DNA from: Pseudoduganella lutea
GTDB lineage: Bacteria > Pseudomonadota > Gammaproteobacteria > Burkholderiales > Burkholderiaceae_D
Direction: 5' to 3'
Assembly: GCF_004209755.1 (NCBI RefSeq)
Contig: NZ_CP035913.1
Span: 6,820,001-6,884,000, forward strand
Length of the DNA: 64,000 nt
A program made the translations under genes and the position numbers. The notes under the pieces are model-generated. The model saw only the letters and a list, made by a program, of their open reading frames with translations. It ran no database searches and had not been told where the DNA came from. Of the stretch, positions 45,032 to 54,320 are shown one piece after another (the stretch's first letter is position 1; each line of letters opens with the position of its first letter).

Positions 45032-48000
45032 ATGCAAGGCGATTTCTCGGTATTGAACTTCGATCCCCACCAGCACGAGCGCGGCGTGGACGAACCGGCC
45101 GATGGCGTGCTGCGCAATCTCAGCGGCGTGCTGCACCAGCAGGGCCGCGTGATGTCCGACGCGGACCTGACGGAAGGCGAACTGCTGGAACTGGGCTGGA
45201 ACGGCCAGGCCGGTCGCGACATCATCGGCGCCGGCATCTGCGCGGTGCCGGCCACGCAACCGCAAGGCTTCAGCGTGGAATCGGCTGTCGTCAGCGGCGG
45301 CAACGTGCTGGTATCCCTTTTGCCGGGCCATGCGTGGGCCGACGGCATCCTGACCCGGCTGGCCGGCGAGGCGGCCGATCCGGCGGCACCGGTGCAGCGC
45401 CTGGCCAGCTATTTCGGCCCGCCGCTGACCACGCCGCTGCCCACGCCCGCGTCGATCGACGACGGCGTGCGCGATGCGGTGATCCTGGAGGTGTCGGAAG
45501 AGTCCATCCATGGCTTCCAGTATCCGCAGCGGCTGATCGAGCCGGCGCTGGGCGGGCCGGACACGTCGGAACGCTCGTTCGTGAATTTTCGCATCCGGCT
45601 GCTGCGCCTGGCGCCCGGCGAGGATTGCCTGTCGATCCGCGGCCGGCTGGCGGACGACCCGGCATCGAAAGGCCGGCTGACGGCTTCGCTGGCCCCGGCG
45701 GTGGCCAGCGCCGGCGATTGCCCGGTGGTGGGGGGCGGCGGCTACACGGGCTTCGAGCACAACCTGTATCGCATCGAAGTGGCCGACGTACCGCCCGCCA
45801 CATCGGCCCGCTTCAAGTGGAGCCAGTGGAACGGCGGCCTGGTGGGCCGCGGCAGGTTCGAGACGGGCACCAACCCCGATCGCATCATCCTCGACGCGGG
45901 CCGCGCCCCGATCGTGCATTCCGGGCTGACCGAGTTTTACCTGGAAGCGCTGGAATACGATGAACTGATCGGCGCCTGGCAGGTCGTCTATGGCACCCTT
46001 GCCACGCTGAACACGGACCACGACCTGGAGCTGGCCGCGCCAGCCACCTTCGGCACCTTGCCGGCCACCACGGAACCGGTGTTCATCCGGCTGTGGAACG
46101 GCATCGCCAACATCGCCGATTTCCCCGACGTGGCCAACCCGGCCGAGCTGCGCGACGGTATCCGGCTCGCGTTCGACGCGCCGGCGGCCGGCAATTACCG
46201 GCCCGGCGACTACTGGACATTCACGGTGCGCGCCGGCGAGATCGCCAACCCGCAGGTGCTGGTCGACGACGCGCCGCCCACGGGCATCGTCTACCACCGC
46301 GTTCCGCTGGCCGAATTGAACTGGACGGGCCCGCGCAACAACTTCCTGCCCGTCATCGAGGACTGCCGCCACCCCTTCGGCGCGCTGACGCGCAAGACCT
46401 GCTGCACCTTCCTGATCGGCGACGGCGTGCGCACCTTCGGCGACTTCAATTCGCTGGAGGTGGCCGCCATGCACCTGCCGGCGGCCGGCGGCGAATTGTG
46501 CCTGCTGCCCGGCCTGCACCGCGCCAACCTGCGCCTGGAGGGCCGCCGCGACATCACGATCCACGGCTGCTCGCGCCGCACGGCGATCCTGCCGCGCACG
46601 GAAACACGGTTCCAGCCGATCTTCCACTTCGTCGACTGCAGCGGCATCCGCGTGCATACCGTCGACCTGCTGACCCTGGACGGTATCGATATCCTCGTCG
46701 ACGCCAGCCGCGATGTGCGGATCGACGCCACGCGCATGCTGGGCCGGCTGCACTGCATCCGCGCCAATGCCTCGGCCGGGCTCCACATCGACAACAACCG
46801 CCTGCACCTGCTCGACACCGCCGATGGCCTGACGACGATCTCGCTGGAAGCGGACGACAGCCTCGTCGAGCGCAACACGCTGGTGCTGCTGCCGTTTACC
46901 GACAGGCCCGACCGGCCCGACGGTCCCGACGACGATCCAACCCGCGACCCCGCGGATCCATGCGCCAGGCCGGAGATGCTGTACCGCCAACCCCACCTGG
47001 TGCTGGCGTATGCCCAGGCGGCATGGACCTACGTGCTCGCGCTGCTGGTGCTGCGCCAGCCTTACCGGGCGCTGGGCGGCATCCACCTGCGGGTCGGCTG
47101 CGAGCGGGTGCGGCTGCTGGAGAACGAGATCACCGGCGGTGCCGGCGATGGCATCGTGCTGGGCGGCGACCTCGATCCGCCGCCCCCGCCAAACCCGGAA
47201 CCGGTGCCTGACGACGATCCGCCGGTCGCCGTCGATGCGGGCGAGCGCGGCCAGTTCCGCGGCCTGGTGCAGGATGAAGCCGGGACGGCGCTGGCTGGCG
47301 TCGCCGTGTATGTGGGATCAACCGTCGACGAAGCCCACCTGGCTCCGAGCGATACGAACGGTCGGCTCGGCATCGCGACGAAGCCGGGCCCGAACCTGCT
47401 GGCTGTCGCGCCATCTTTCCGCATCGTCCGGGTGACCCCGGTGACTGAACGGAATGGCGTCCTGCACGTGATCGTGGTCGCACCGCGACAGCAGGACCGC
47501 GCGGCACCGGCCCGCTTCCTGCACGAGATCACCATCGAAGCCAACAAGGTCACGCTGATGGGCTTGTCCGGCATCGGCTTCGCGCTGCGCGCAGGGGCCA
47601 GGCTGGCGACACGCGGCGAAGCGGCGCCGGCGGGAACGCCGAAGGAGAACCTGCTGGCCCAGGTCGACGCGGCCCTGTTCAATCTCGCGCTGGCGCCGCT
47701 GCTGCGTGCCACCCATCCGGTGCGCGACCTGGTGATCCTGAATAACCGCTTGTACCGCAACCTGCGCAACCCTTTCACGGACGCGATGCTGGAGCAGGCC
47801 CAGGAAATCGGTCGCGGCGGCATTTCGCTGGCGATCGTCGATTCGCTGTTCATCGCGGGCAACCATGTCACCGAAAACGGTGCCAGCGCGGCCGATCCGG
47901 CCTGCGGCGTGTTCGTCGGCTGGGGCAACGACGTGGAAATCACCGACAACACGCTGACCGCCAACGGCGCCACCACCGCCGGCTTCGAGGACAACCGCCG

Positions 48001-49519
48001 CGCCGGGCTGCGCGGCGGCATCTACGTGCGCTTCGCGGGAGCGCTCAGCGAAAGACTGTCCGCCTCCAGCGGCCGCAAGCCGGCGCTGCGCGTGCACGAC
48101 AACCGTGTCGACCAGCCAGCCGGGCGGGCCCTGACGGCGTTCGCGTTCGGTCCCGTGTCGGTCGCCAATAACCACTTCAGCAGCGAGTTCACGGGGCGCT
48201 TCGGCTTCATCGACGCGGCGTTCGGCTGCGTGCTGATCGTCAACCTGGGCGGCATCCACCGGCTGATCGCCCGGCTGCTGGGCGACCGGCTCGACAACCC
48301 GGACAGCTACAGCGTGCAGGCGGAACGGGCGCTGCCCGGCGGAGAAACGCTTTATGACGACAATTTCGCCCGGCTCGATACCGTCAACCGCTCGCTGATG
48401 TCACAGGCCATCCTTTGCATGGATGACGTGAGCTATGCCAGCAACACCAGTTCCGTGATGCGGCGCGAACCCTTCTTCTGCAATACGGTGCTGATCGGCG
48501 ATACGGTGCGCGCCACAGGCGGGCGCCTGCGCGAGGAGGCGGTACGCACGCTGTCGATGCTGAGCCTGGGATTGCGGGGCAACATGACGGCGTTGAACCA
48601 GGCCGACCATTGCATCTTCGCCTTCCCGCCCAGGACCGGCCCGCACGTGCCACAGACGGTCGACGCGCCGAACCACATATTCGACCCCTCCTTCTGCCGC
48701 AATGCCACCGGTGGCCAGACCACGGTGGGCACGTTCGCTGCGCCGGCGCTGGCGTCGCATGCCGGTCAACTGGGCGGCACGATCGAGGCCGATGCCTTGC
48801 AGGAGCGGGAACTGGCGCCGCTGGCCCGGCGTTATACGGTGGAGTCGGTCACCCATGTCGCCACCACGCAGGCGGCGCTGACGCGCGCCTACCAGGCCGA
48901 GACGCTGCACCTGGAGGGCAAGCTGGGCGCCGACCACCCGAAGGTGCTGGAGGTGAAGGCGCAGACCGAGGCATCGATGACGACGCTGCGGGTGCTGGCC
49001 ATCTCGTCGGCCGCCGTGTCGCCACAGGCACCGCCGGACGGCAAGGGCTCGTCGCTGGGCGGCCAGCTGGTGGATGCCGCGGGCCAGGGCCAGGCCGGCC
49101 ATGTCATCGAACTGGCCGACGCCAACGGCGCAAAGGCGGCAAACGTCGGCGCTACCGATGGCAACGGCAACTTCGCCACCACCTTCGATGGCGAGGAAAC
49201 CGCCCGGCTGGAGCAACTCGGCAAGCTGCTGCCGCGCGTGCTGGACGCCACGGGCAAGGTGGTGTTGACGGGCCAGGACAGCGTCGTGCTATCTCCCGGC
49301 GCGGATGTGCGCATCACGCTAGTGCTGCCCCGGCAGCCCGGGCGTACGCCGCTGGCCAAACTGAAGCTCGACGCCGCCCTGGAACAGCAACTGCGCAAGG
49401 GTGGCATTGACGACGTGGAGGAAATCCTGGAAACCGACAAGGACGTGCTGGCCGAGCTGGCGGGTGGCGTGGACGCGGCGGAACAGCTGATCGCGCTGGC
49501 GCGGCGGGTACTGGGCTGA
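45032..49519 (+). CDS. giant DUF6519 / beta-helix protein, candidate receptor-binding fibre
   Basis: A 1495-residue protein, last gene of the operon. The N-terminus (MQGDFSVLNFDPHQHERGVDEPADGVLRNLSGVLHQQGRVMSDADLTE) is the DUF6519-type adaptor; the middle carries many right-handed beta-helix coils (DITIHGCSRRTAIL, NNRLHLLD, DNTLTANGA, HDNRVDQPAGR). Near residues 735-810 and 1340-1430 are two carboxypeptidase-regulatory-like (Ig-type) domains (GLVQDEAGTALAGVAVYV; GQLVDAAGQGQAGHVIELADANG). The last ~60 residues form a helical, HhH-like domain (LRKGGIDDVEEILETDKDVLAELAGG). Start 45032 follows AGGGG. It would act as the particle's fibre; receptor unknown. Confidence 0.78.
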   Translation: MQGDFSVLNFDPHQHERGVDEPADGVLRNLSGVLHQQGRVMSDADLTEGELLELGWNGQAGRDIIGAGICAVPATQPQGFSVESAVVSGGNVLVSLLPGHAWADGILTRLAGEAADPAAPVQRLASYFGPPLTTPLPTPASIDDGVRDAVILEVSEESIHGFQYPQRLIEPALGGPDTSERSFVNFRIRLLRLAPGEDCLSIRGRLADDPASKGRLTASLAPAVASAGDCPVVGGGGYTGFEHNLYRIEVADVPPATSARFKWSQWNGGLVGRGRFETGTNPDRIILDAGRAPIVHSGLTEFYLEALEYDELIGAWQVVYGTLATLNTDHDLELAAPATFGTLPATTEPVFIRLWNGIANIADFPDVANPAELRDGIRLAFDAPAAGNYRPGDYWTFTVRAGEIANPQVLVDDAPPTGIVYHRVPLAELNWTGPRNNFLPVIEDCRHPFGALTRKTCCTFLIGDGVRTFGDFNSLEVAAMHLPAAGGELCLLPGLHRANLRLEGRRDITIHGCSRRTAILPRTETRFQPIFHFVDCSGIRVHTVDLLTLDGIDILVDASRDVRIDATRMLGRLHCIRANASAGLHIDNNRLHLLDTADGLTTISLEADDSLVERNTLVLLPFTDRPDRPDGPDDDPTRDPADPCARPEMLYRQPHLVLAYAQAAWTYVLALLVLRQPYRALGGIHLRVGCERVRLLENEITGGAGDGIVLGGDLDPPPPPNPEPVPDDDPPVAVDAGERGQFRGLVQDEAGTALAGVAVYVGSTVDEAHLAPSDTNGRLGIATKPGPNLLAVAPSFRIVRVTPVTERNGVLHVIVVAPRQQDRAAPARFLHEITIEANKVTLMGLSGIGFALRAGARLATRGEAAPAGTPKENLLAQVDAALFNLALAPLLRATHPVRDLVILNNRLYRNLRNPFTDAMLEQAQEIGRGGISLAIVDSLFIAGNHVTENGASAADPACGVFVGWGNDVEITDNTLTANGATTAGFEDNRRAGLRGGIYVRFAGALSERLSASSGRKPALRVHDNRVDQPAGRALTAFAFGPVSVANNHFSSEFTGRFGFIDAAFGCVLIVNLGGIHRLIARLLGDRLDNPDSYSVQAERALPGGETLYDDNFARLDTVNRSLMSQAILCMDDVSYASNTSSVMRREPFFCNTVLIGDTVRATGGRLREEAVRTLSMLSLGLRGNMTALNQADHCIFAFPPRTGPHVPQTVDAPNHIFDPSFCRNATGGQTTVGTFAAPALASHAGQLGGTIEADALQERELAPLARRYTVESVTHVATTQAALTRAYQAETLHLEGKLGADHPKVLEVKAQTEASMTTLRVLAISSAAVSPQAPPDGKGSSLGGQLVDAAGQGQAGHVIELADANGAKAANVGATDGNGNFATTFDGEETARLEQLGKLLPRVLDATGKVVLTGQDSVVLSPGADVRITLVLPRQPGRTPLAKLKLDAALEQQLRKGGIDDVEEILETDKDVLAELAGGVDAAEQLIALARRVLG

Positions 49520-49574
49520 CGCCCACGTACGACCCAGCACGTTTGAAGCGCATGCATCCACCCCAACGGCGAAA

Positions 49575-49690
49575 GGCTGGGGTCTGACCCGCCGGGGTGA
49601 AGCAGGGGTTTCGCGAAGCATGCTTCGCGCCTGCATAACGGTCCTGGCATGCATGCCAGGACTCCCTCCTGACCCCGGAATTTGCACTTG
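49575..49690. repeat. palindromic intergenic repeat (REP-like), possible bidirectional terminator
   Basis: Between convergent genes (DUF6519 and AraC). It contains GGGT-CTG-ACCC (49580-49590), outer arms CCGGGGT (49592-49598) and ACCCCGG (49672-49678), a perfect 18-bp palindrome with arms CGCGAAGCA/TGCTTCGCG (49612-49629), and a perfect 22-bp palindrome with arms GTCCTGGCATG/CATGCCAGGAC (49641-49662). Elements with this GGGTCTGACCC layout recur in Massilia-type genomes from general memory; copy number here cannot be checked. Confidence 0.65.
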
Positions 49691-49728
49691 GGGTGGGCGC
49701 ATCTCAGCGGCGTTCCCAACAGGCGCCC

Positions 49729-50559
49729 TTACCGCCAGCAGCGGAACAGCCAGTAGCTTTCGTCGTGCGCCTGCCGGTCGATCAGCTCGGCCGGTGCGGT
49801 ACCGGCCAGCTTGCGGCATTCGCGGCCGAGATGGGGCTGGTCGGAAAAGTCATTGGCATCGGCCAGGGTGGCCCAGTGCAGCGTGCCCTGCGCGGCGGCC
49901 TCGCGGGCGTCCAGCAGCGCGGTTTCCAGGCGCTGAGCCCGGCGCAGCGCCCGCAGCGACTGGCCGGTGGCGCGCCGGATCCTGCGTTCGGCCTGGCGTT
50001 CGCATAGCCGGTCGAATCCTGCTGCTTCGCGTAACCGGCGCAGCCAGGGAAGTCCCGGTGCCGCCGCGACTTCGCCGGTCGCAGCCACGAATGCCGACAG
50101 GCAGGCGACCCGTGCGCCGTCATCGCCGGCGGCGGCAACCTCGTCCAGGAGCGAGTGCCACGATGCCGGCAACACTTCGCGCGCGGGCAGGAGCCGGTCG
50201 GCCAGGCTGGCCGGCGCGAGGCTGGCCAGGCGCGCAAACGCGTCGGGAAAAAAGACCACGGTGAACGCGTGAATGCGCCCGGCACTGAAGGTACTCGCCG
50301 GCCGCGTGAACGGGCCGCCGACGACGACGGCGTCGAGCACGGGTGCGGCCGCCGACACACCGTCGTGGACCGTGCCCGACAAGAACCATGTGACGGTGCA
50401 GAACGGCTGCGCCGGAAAGCGGTTCAGGTGCGCAGTCGATCCGGGACCGGTGTCGCGCCGGATGTAGGCACGTACGGCAGCGCCCTGCGCGGGAACGGGC
50501 AACAGCACGCCGGTATCGGCATGTCGGAATCGTTCAAGACCGGGGTCTGGCGCCGTCAT
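49729..50559 (-). CDS. AraC-family transcriptional regulator
   Basis: A 276-residue regulator. The C-terminal third (about 170-276) is the double-HTH AraC DNA-binding region (RQAERRIRRATGQSLRALRRAQRLETALL, ...FSDQPHLGRECRKLAGTAPAELID); the N-terminal half is a beta-rich sensing domain (AVRAYIRRD..LNRFPAQPFCTVTWFLSG) of the type found in DUF6597 proteins. GGAGG lies 7 bases before the ATG. It is divergent from the small cytochrome-b-like gene with only 17 bases between starts, so it may repress or activate that gene. Confidence 0.84.
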   Translation of the reverse strand: MTAPDPGLERFRHADTGVLLPVPAQGAAVRAYIRRDTGPGSTAHLNRFPAQPFCTVTWFLSGTVHDGVSAAAPVLDAVVVGGPFTRPASTFSAGRIHAFTVVFFPDAFARLASLAPASLADRLLPAREVLPASWHSLLDEVAAAGDDGARVACLSAFVAATGEVAAAPGLPWLRRLREAAGFDRLCERQAERRIRRATGQSLRALRRAQRLETALLDAREAAAQGTLHWATLADANDFSDQPHLGRECRKLAGTAPAELIDRQAHDESYWLFRCWR

Positions 50560-50576
50560 ACGATGCCTCCGTCCTC

Positions 50577-51161
50577 ATGAACGGAAACCACCCCATGCCC
50601 GACCGCGCCGCCCTCCAGGTACTCCACCGCTGCTCCGGCCTCGTGCTGGCCGCGTTCGTGTGCGTTCATCTCGTCAACCATGCGTTGCTGGCCGTTGATG
50701 CGGACAGCGCGTTTGCCTTCATGGACGTGTTCCGGCGCCTATACCGGCAGCCGCTGGTGGAAACGCTGCTGCTGGCCGCCGTGCTCGCGCAGATCGCGAC
50801 GGGGCCCATGCTGGCCCGGTGTCGCCCCGCCCGTGCAGGCCGTGCCGGCATGCTTGCCGCGGCCAGCGGCTATTATCTGCTGTTTTTCCTGCTCGTGCAT
50901 GTGACCGCGGTCCTGTGGGGCCGGCTGGGCCTCGGCCTGGACACCGATATCGGCTTCGCCGCGGCAGGCTTGCGGGCGTGGCCCGCCATCGCGTTCTTCG
51001 TGCCCTACTATTTCCTGGCGGTTGCCGCCGTCTGCGTTCATGCGGGACTTGGCATAGGCCGGCTCTTCGCCGTGCCGCCGCGCACCGTGGCCATGGTATC
51101 GGGCGCGGCGGGCGCTCTGGCCGGCACGGCGATCGTGGGCGGCATGCTGGCACTGCCCTAG
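50577..51161 (+). CDS. small cytochrome-b-like membrane protein
   Basis: A 194-residue protein with about five transmembrane helices. Histidines in the first helix (VLHRCSGLVLAAFVCVHLVNHALL), third (LLFFLLVHVTAVLWG) and fourth (VCVHAGLGIG) are placed like haem ligands in succinate-dehydrogenase/cytochrome b561-type anchors. No quinone-oxidoreductase partner is adjacent. The second ATG at 50595 (MPDRAALQ) is equally possible, preceded by GGAAACC. Likely controlled by the divergent AraC gene. Confidence 0.6.
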   Translation: MNGNHPMPDRAALQVLHRCSGLVLAAFVCVHLVNHALLAVDADSAFAFMDVFRRLYRQPLVETLLLAAVLAQIATGPMLARCRPARAGRAGMLAAASGYYLLFFLLVHVTAVLWGRLGLGLDTDIGFAAAGLRAWPAIAFFVPYYFLAVAAVCVHAGLGIGRLFAVPPRTVAMVSGAAGALAGTAIVGGMLALP

Positions 51162-51165
51162 CCGC

Positions 51166-51270
51166 AAAACGCATAAGCACGCACGTTAATCTTCGTGTTC
51201 AAGGAGGACGTTCGCTACTTATACTTTTTCCACACATGGCGGTGGTCGCCACATTTGGAAAACGCATAAG
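51166..51270. repeat. pair of 12-bp direct repeats before the desaturase
   Basis: AAAACGCATAAG occurs exactly at 51166-51177 and 51259-51270, 93 bases apart, in the gap between the cytochrome-like and desaturase genes. The segment between has GGAGGAC (51202) and a CTTATACTTTTT stretch that may be a promoter. Meaning unclear; could be a regulatory site pair or a remnant of a duplication. Confidence 0.5.
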
Positions 51271-51344
51271 GAAATTCGGATGAAGCCGCACCTGCCCGGC
51301 GCCGATCGGACGCCGCATCGCCACGACAGCCTCTTGGGAACTTC

Positions 51345-52346
51345 ATGAGCGCCGGCCCGCATCGCGCGGAGTACCTGGACGACGCCCACCGGCACGAGGT
51401 GGCGGCGGAGCGCGCGCGGCCGCTGTGGGTAGCCGAGTGGCCCACGTGGCTGCTGATCGCTGTGATCCACGGCGGCTGGCTGGCCACGCTGGCGTTCTGG
51501 CAGGCGCTCGGCGCGCCGCTCGCCACCGTGCTGATGATCTGGTGGTGCGCGTGGTACCTGTCGCTGCAGCACGAGCTGATCCACGGGCATCCAACCCGCT
51601 GGCCCGCCGTCAACCGACTCTTCGGCCAGGCCCCGCTGGCCGTCTGGTATCCGTACCGCCTGTACCGGGACAGCCACCTGGCCCATCACGTGGACGCCCA
51701 CCTGACGGTGCCGGCGCTGGACACGGAAAGCTATTACGTGGCGCCCGCCGCCTGGGCCGGCATGAGCGCGCCGCTGCGCCGGCTGCACTGGTTCAACAAG
51801 ACGTTTGCCGGGCGCCTGCTGGTGGGCCCGGCGATCTCGATCGTGACGATGCTTGCCGAAGCGGTGCGGCAACCGCTGCGGGGCGACTGGCGCTACGTGC
51901 CGATGTGGCTCGGCCACCTCGGCATGCTGGCCACCATGCTGTGGTGGGTCGACAGCCGGTTCGGCGTGGCGCCGCTGTATTATCTGCTGGCGATCGCCTA
52001 TCCGGCGCAATCGCTGGCGATGGTGCGCTCGTATTATGAACACCGGCCCGTGGCGCAGCACAAGCAACGCATCGTGCTGAACGAAGCGGGCCCAGTGCTG
52101 CGGCTGCTGTTCCTGAACAATAACCTGCACCTGGTGCACCACGACCTGCCGTCGCTGCCGTGGTACCTGCTGCCGCGCGTGTACCGGGCGCGCCGTGCCG
52201 CGTACAACGCCCGCAGCGGCGGCTTCCACCTGCAGGGCTACGGCGCGCTGCTGCGCGAATATGCGCTGCGCCCGGTGGATGCGCCGGTGCACCCTCACCT
52301 GATGGAAGACGGACATGACGTGGCAAGCCATACTGCCCATGTATAA
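51345..52346 (+). CDS. fatty acid desaturase / hydroxylase family membrane protein
   Basis: A 333-residue di-iron membrane oxygenase. The three histidine boxes are present: HELIHGH (about residue 70), HLAHH (about 111) and HLVHH (about 263), between four to five hydrophobic segments. They bind the di-iron site that dehydrogenates or hydroxylates acyl chains or other lipids. It lacks the large soluble N-domain of plant types. There is no clear Shine-Dalgarno before ATG 51345, and its last 32 bases overlap the PhnD-like gene. Confidence 0.85.
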   Translation: MSAGPHRAEYLDDAHRHEVAAERARPLWVAEWPTWLLIAVIHGGWLATLAFWQALGAPLATVLMIWWCAWYLSLQHELIHGHPTRWPAVNRLFGQAPLAVWYPYRLYRDSHLAHHVDAHLTVPALDTESYYVAPAAWAGMSAPLRRLHWFNKTFAGRLLVGPAISIVTMLAEAVRQPLRGDWRYVPMWLGHLGMLATMLWWVDSRFGVAPLYYLLAIAYPAQSLAMVRSYYEHRPVAQHKQRIVLNEAGPVLRLLFLNNNLHLVHHDLPSLPWYLLPRVYRARRAAYNARSGGFHLQGYGALLREYALRPVDAPVHPHLMEDGHDVASHTAHV

Positions 52347-53112
52347 CGTGTCACCCCGCCTGCGGCGCGGCTACAGTGAATTGCTGGCAGCGGTGCTGGC
52401 CGACGCGGGCGTCGGTGCAACGGTCGAACTGGTCGAGGAAACGGGCCCGCTGCTGGACTTCTGGCAGCAACCGGACCTGCTGCTGTCGCAGGCCTGCGGC
52501 TATCCGTGGCTCCACGCGCTGCGTGGCCACGCGACGCTGGTCGCAACGCCCGCCTTCGACGTTCCCGGCTGCGCCGGCAGCGACTACACCAGCGTGCTCA
52601 TCGCGCGTGCCGGCAGCGGTATCCGCACGCTTGCCGATGCGCGCGGCCGCGTGGCAGCGGCCAACGAGCGGCATTCGAACAGCGGCATGAACGCGCTGCG
52701 CCATGCCGTGGCGCCGCTGGCCCGCGGCGGCAGCTTCTTCGACAACGTGAAATGGACAGGCAGCCATGCGGCCAGCGTCCGGCTGGTGCGTGCCGGCGCG
52801 GCCGATGTGGCGGCGATCGATTGCGTCACCTGGGCCTACCTGCGCCAGGAAGACCCGGCCGCCGCGGACGGCCTGACGGAACTGGGCTGCACGGCGGCGT
52901 CCCCGGGCCTGCCACTCATCGCCGGCAAGACCGTACCGGATGCGCTGTTGCAGCGCCTGCGCGCCGCACTGCTGGCGCCGGGCTCCCGGCTGCGAGCGGC
53001 GATGGAACCCTTGCGCATCCGGGCGTTCCACCATCGGGACGGGCGCGACTACGAGCGCATTGCGGAGCTGGAGCGACAGGCCGCGGCCCTTGGCTATGCC
53101 GTGTTGCGCTGA
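52315..53112 (+). CDS. PhnD-like periplasmic-binding-fold protein without signal peptide
   Basis: A 265-residue protein resembling phosphate/phosphonate-type solute-binding proteins (DLLLSQACGYPWLHALRG; GSDYTSVLIARAGSGIRTLADARGRVAAANERHSNSGMNALRH split across the hinge), but starting MTWQAILPMYNVSP with no signal peptide. Several homologues act as sensor or cytosolic binding proteins. It overlaps the desaturase by 32 bases, so is probably co-translated. No ABC permease is adjacent. Ligand unknown. Confidence 0.7.
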   Translation: MTWQAILPMYNVSPRLRRGYSELLAAVLADAGVGATVELVEETGPLLDFWQQPDLLLSQACGYPWLHALRGHATLVATPAFDVPGCAGSDYTSVLIARAGSGIRTLADARGRVAAANERHSNSGMNALRHAVAPLARGGSFFDNVKWTGSHAASVRLVRAGAADVAAIDCVTWAYLRQEDPAAADGLTELGCTAASPGLPLIAGKTVPDALLQRLRAALLAPGSRLRAAMEPLRIRAFHHRDGRDYERIAELERQAAALGYAVLR

Positions 53113-53142
53113 ACGCGGCTCGGCGAGCATTTAGAGGACGTC

Positions 53143-54309
53143 TCAGAGGACGTTCTTCCCGGCCACCGACGCCATGATCTCGTCGTGGCGTTCCTCGTCG
53201 GTCTTGTGCAGGTAGGCGGCCGTGGTGGAAATGTTCGCGTGCCCGGCCGTTTCCTGCAACGTCTTCAGCTGCACGCCGTTGTTGGCGTGGTTGGTGAGCA
53301 TGCTGTGGCGCAGCCAGTGCGTGGACGCCTGGCGCAACGTCGCGGCGGTATCGCTGTCGCCTTGCGCGGCGGCGGCCGACGCGGCGGCCAGGAACACCGC
53401 CTTCAGCGCTTCGGACGCCGCTTCGTCCGTGATGCGGTTCAAGCCTTTGCCGCGGCTCGACAGCACCAGTGGCGTCGTGTCGGTGCGGCCCGTCTGCGGC
53501 AGCAGACCGAACGCCACGCGGTAGCGGCGCAAGGCATCGAGCATGTCCGGCGGTACCGGCAGCCGCCGTGGCTTGCTGCCCTTGCCGATGACGTCGATCC
53601 ACCAGCGCCCGTTGCCCTCGGTATAGATCGAGCCCATGCTCGCCCCGACGATCTCGTTCAGCCGCGCACCCGTGTGGGCATAGGCCACCAGGAGGAAGCG
53701 GTCGCGTTCGCGGCGGCGCAGCGCGGCCGGTGTTTCGGCCACGCGCGTCTCGACGGTGGCCAGTGCCAGGCGGATCGCATCCTGCGTGAGATAGCGGGTA
53801 ATGCGGCTCGCCGCGGGAATCCTGACCTGCTTCACCATCGCTCCCGGGTCGCGCCGCAGGTAGCCGGTCTGCTCGGCGAATGCCAGCAAGCCTTTCACGG
53901 CAATCATGGCCTGGCGGCGGCTGGCGTCGGACAACGGCCCGGAGAACGGGCGGTAGCGCTCGTCGGTGCGCGGCCACTTGGTCGTGGAAACCCAGTCCGC
54001 CGGCGGCGCCTTGAGGAATTGCTTGTAGGCGTTCAGGTCGGCCACGCCGAGCTGGCGCAACGATTTGCCGGCTTCTTCGCGACACCAGGTCAAGAAACGG
54101 TACAGCTCCTTTTGTGTGTTCGCGATCGACTTCGGCCGCAGCTCGCCATGGCTGATGTATTCGCGGGCGATTTCGCTGTCGGTGCGCGCGTCCGTCATCG
54201 CATCGTCGGGAATGTCGCGCCATGCGTCAGGGTCGATATCGCGCCGGGCGAGGCCGCCGGCGCCGCGGTCGGTGAATGGTTGCAGGTCGAGCGGCGCGAA
54301 TTTACTCAT
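53143..54309 (-). CDS. tyrosine recombinase / integrase
   Basis: A 388-residue site-specific recombinase. The core-binding (SAM-like) part spans about 50-160; the catalytic domain shows the first Arg in THTGARLNEIVG (written AHTGARLNEIVG), a Lys turn GKGSKPRRLP, HxxR in THWLRHSM, the second His in GHANISTTA and the nucleophile in AAYLHK. The promoter has a LexA-type box (54321-54340) immediately before the ATG. It is not bordered by a tRNA or recognisable att duplication, so it may be an orphan or chromosomal recombinase rather than a mobile-element integrase. Confidence 0.88.
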   Translation of the reverse strand: MSKFAPLDLQPFTDRGAGGLARRDIDPDAWRDIPDDAMTDARTDSEIAREYISHGELRPKSIANTQKELYRFLTWCREEAGKSLRQLGVADLNAYKQFLKAPPADWVSTTKWPRTDERYRPFSGPLSDASRRQAMIAVKGLLAFAEQTGYLRRDPGAMVKQVRIPAASRITRYLTQDAIRLALATVETRVAETPAALRRRERDRFLLVAYAHTGARLNEIVGASMGSIYTEGNGRWWIDVIGKGSKPRRLPVPPDMLDALRRYRVAFGLLPQTGRTDTTPLVLSSRGKGLNRITDEAASEALKAVFLAAASAAAAQGDSDTAATLRQASTHWLRHSMLTNHANNGVQLKTLQETAGHANISTTAAYLHKTDEERHDEIMASVAGKNVL

Positions 54310-54320
54310 GAAGCGTAAAA

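Noticed and set aside
26132..49519. Prophage interpretation of the contractile tail genes.
   Set aside because: No capsid, portal, terminase, lysis or replication genes; instead DUF4255 cap, AAA+ ATPase and DUF4157 cargo, which mark eCIS.
53143..54309. The tyrosine recombinase as integrase of an island containing the eCIS locus.
   Set aside because: No direct repeats, tRNA or transposase remnants are seen on either side; a link to the eCIS region is not supported.
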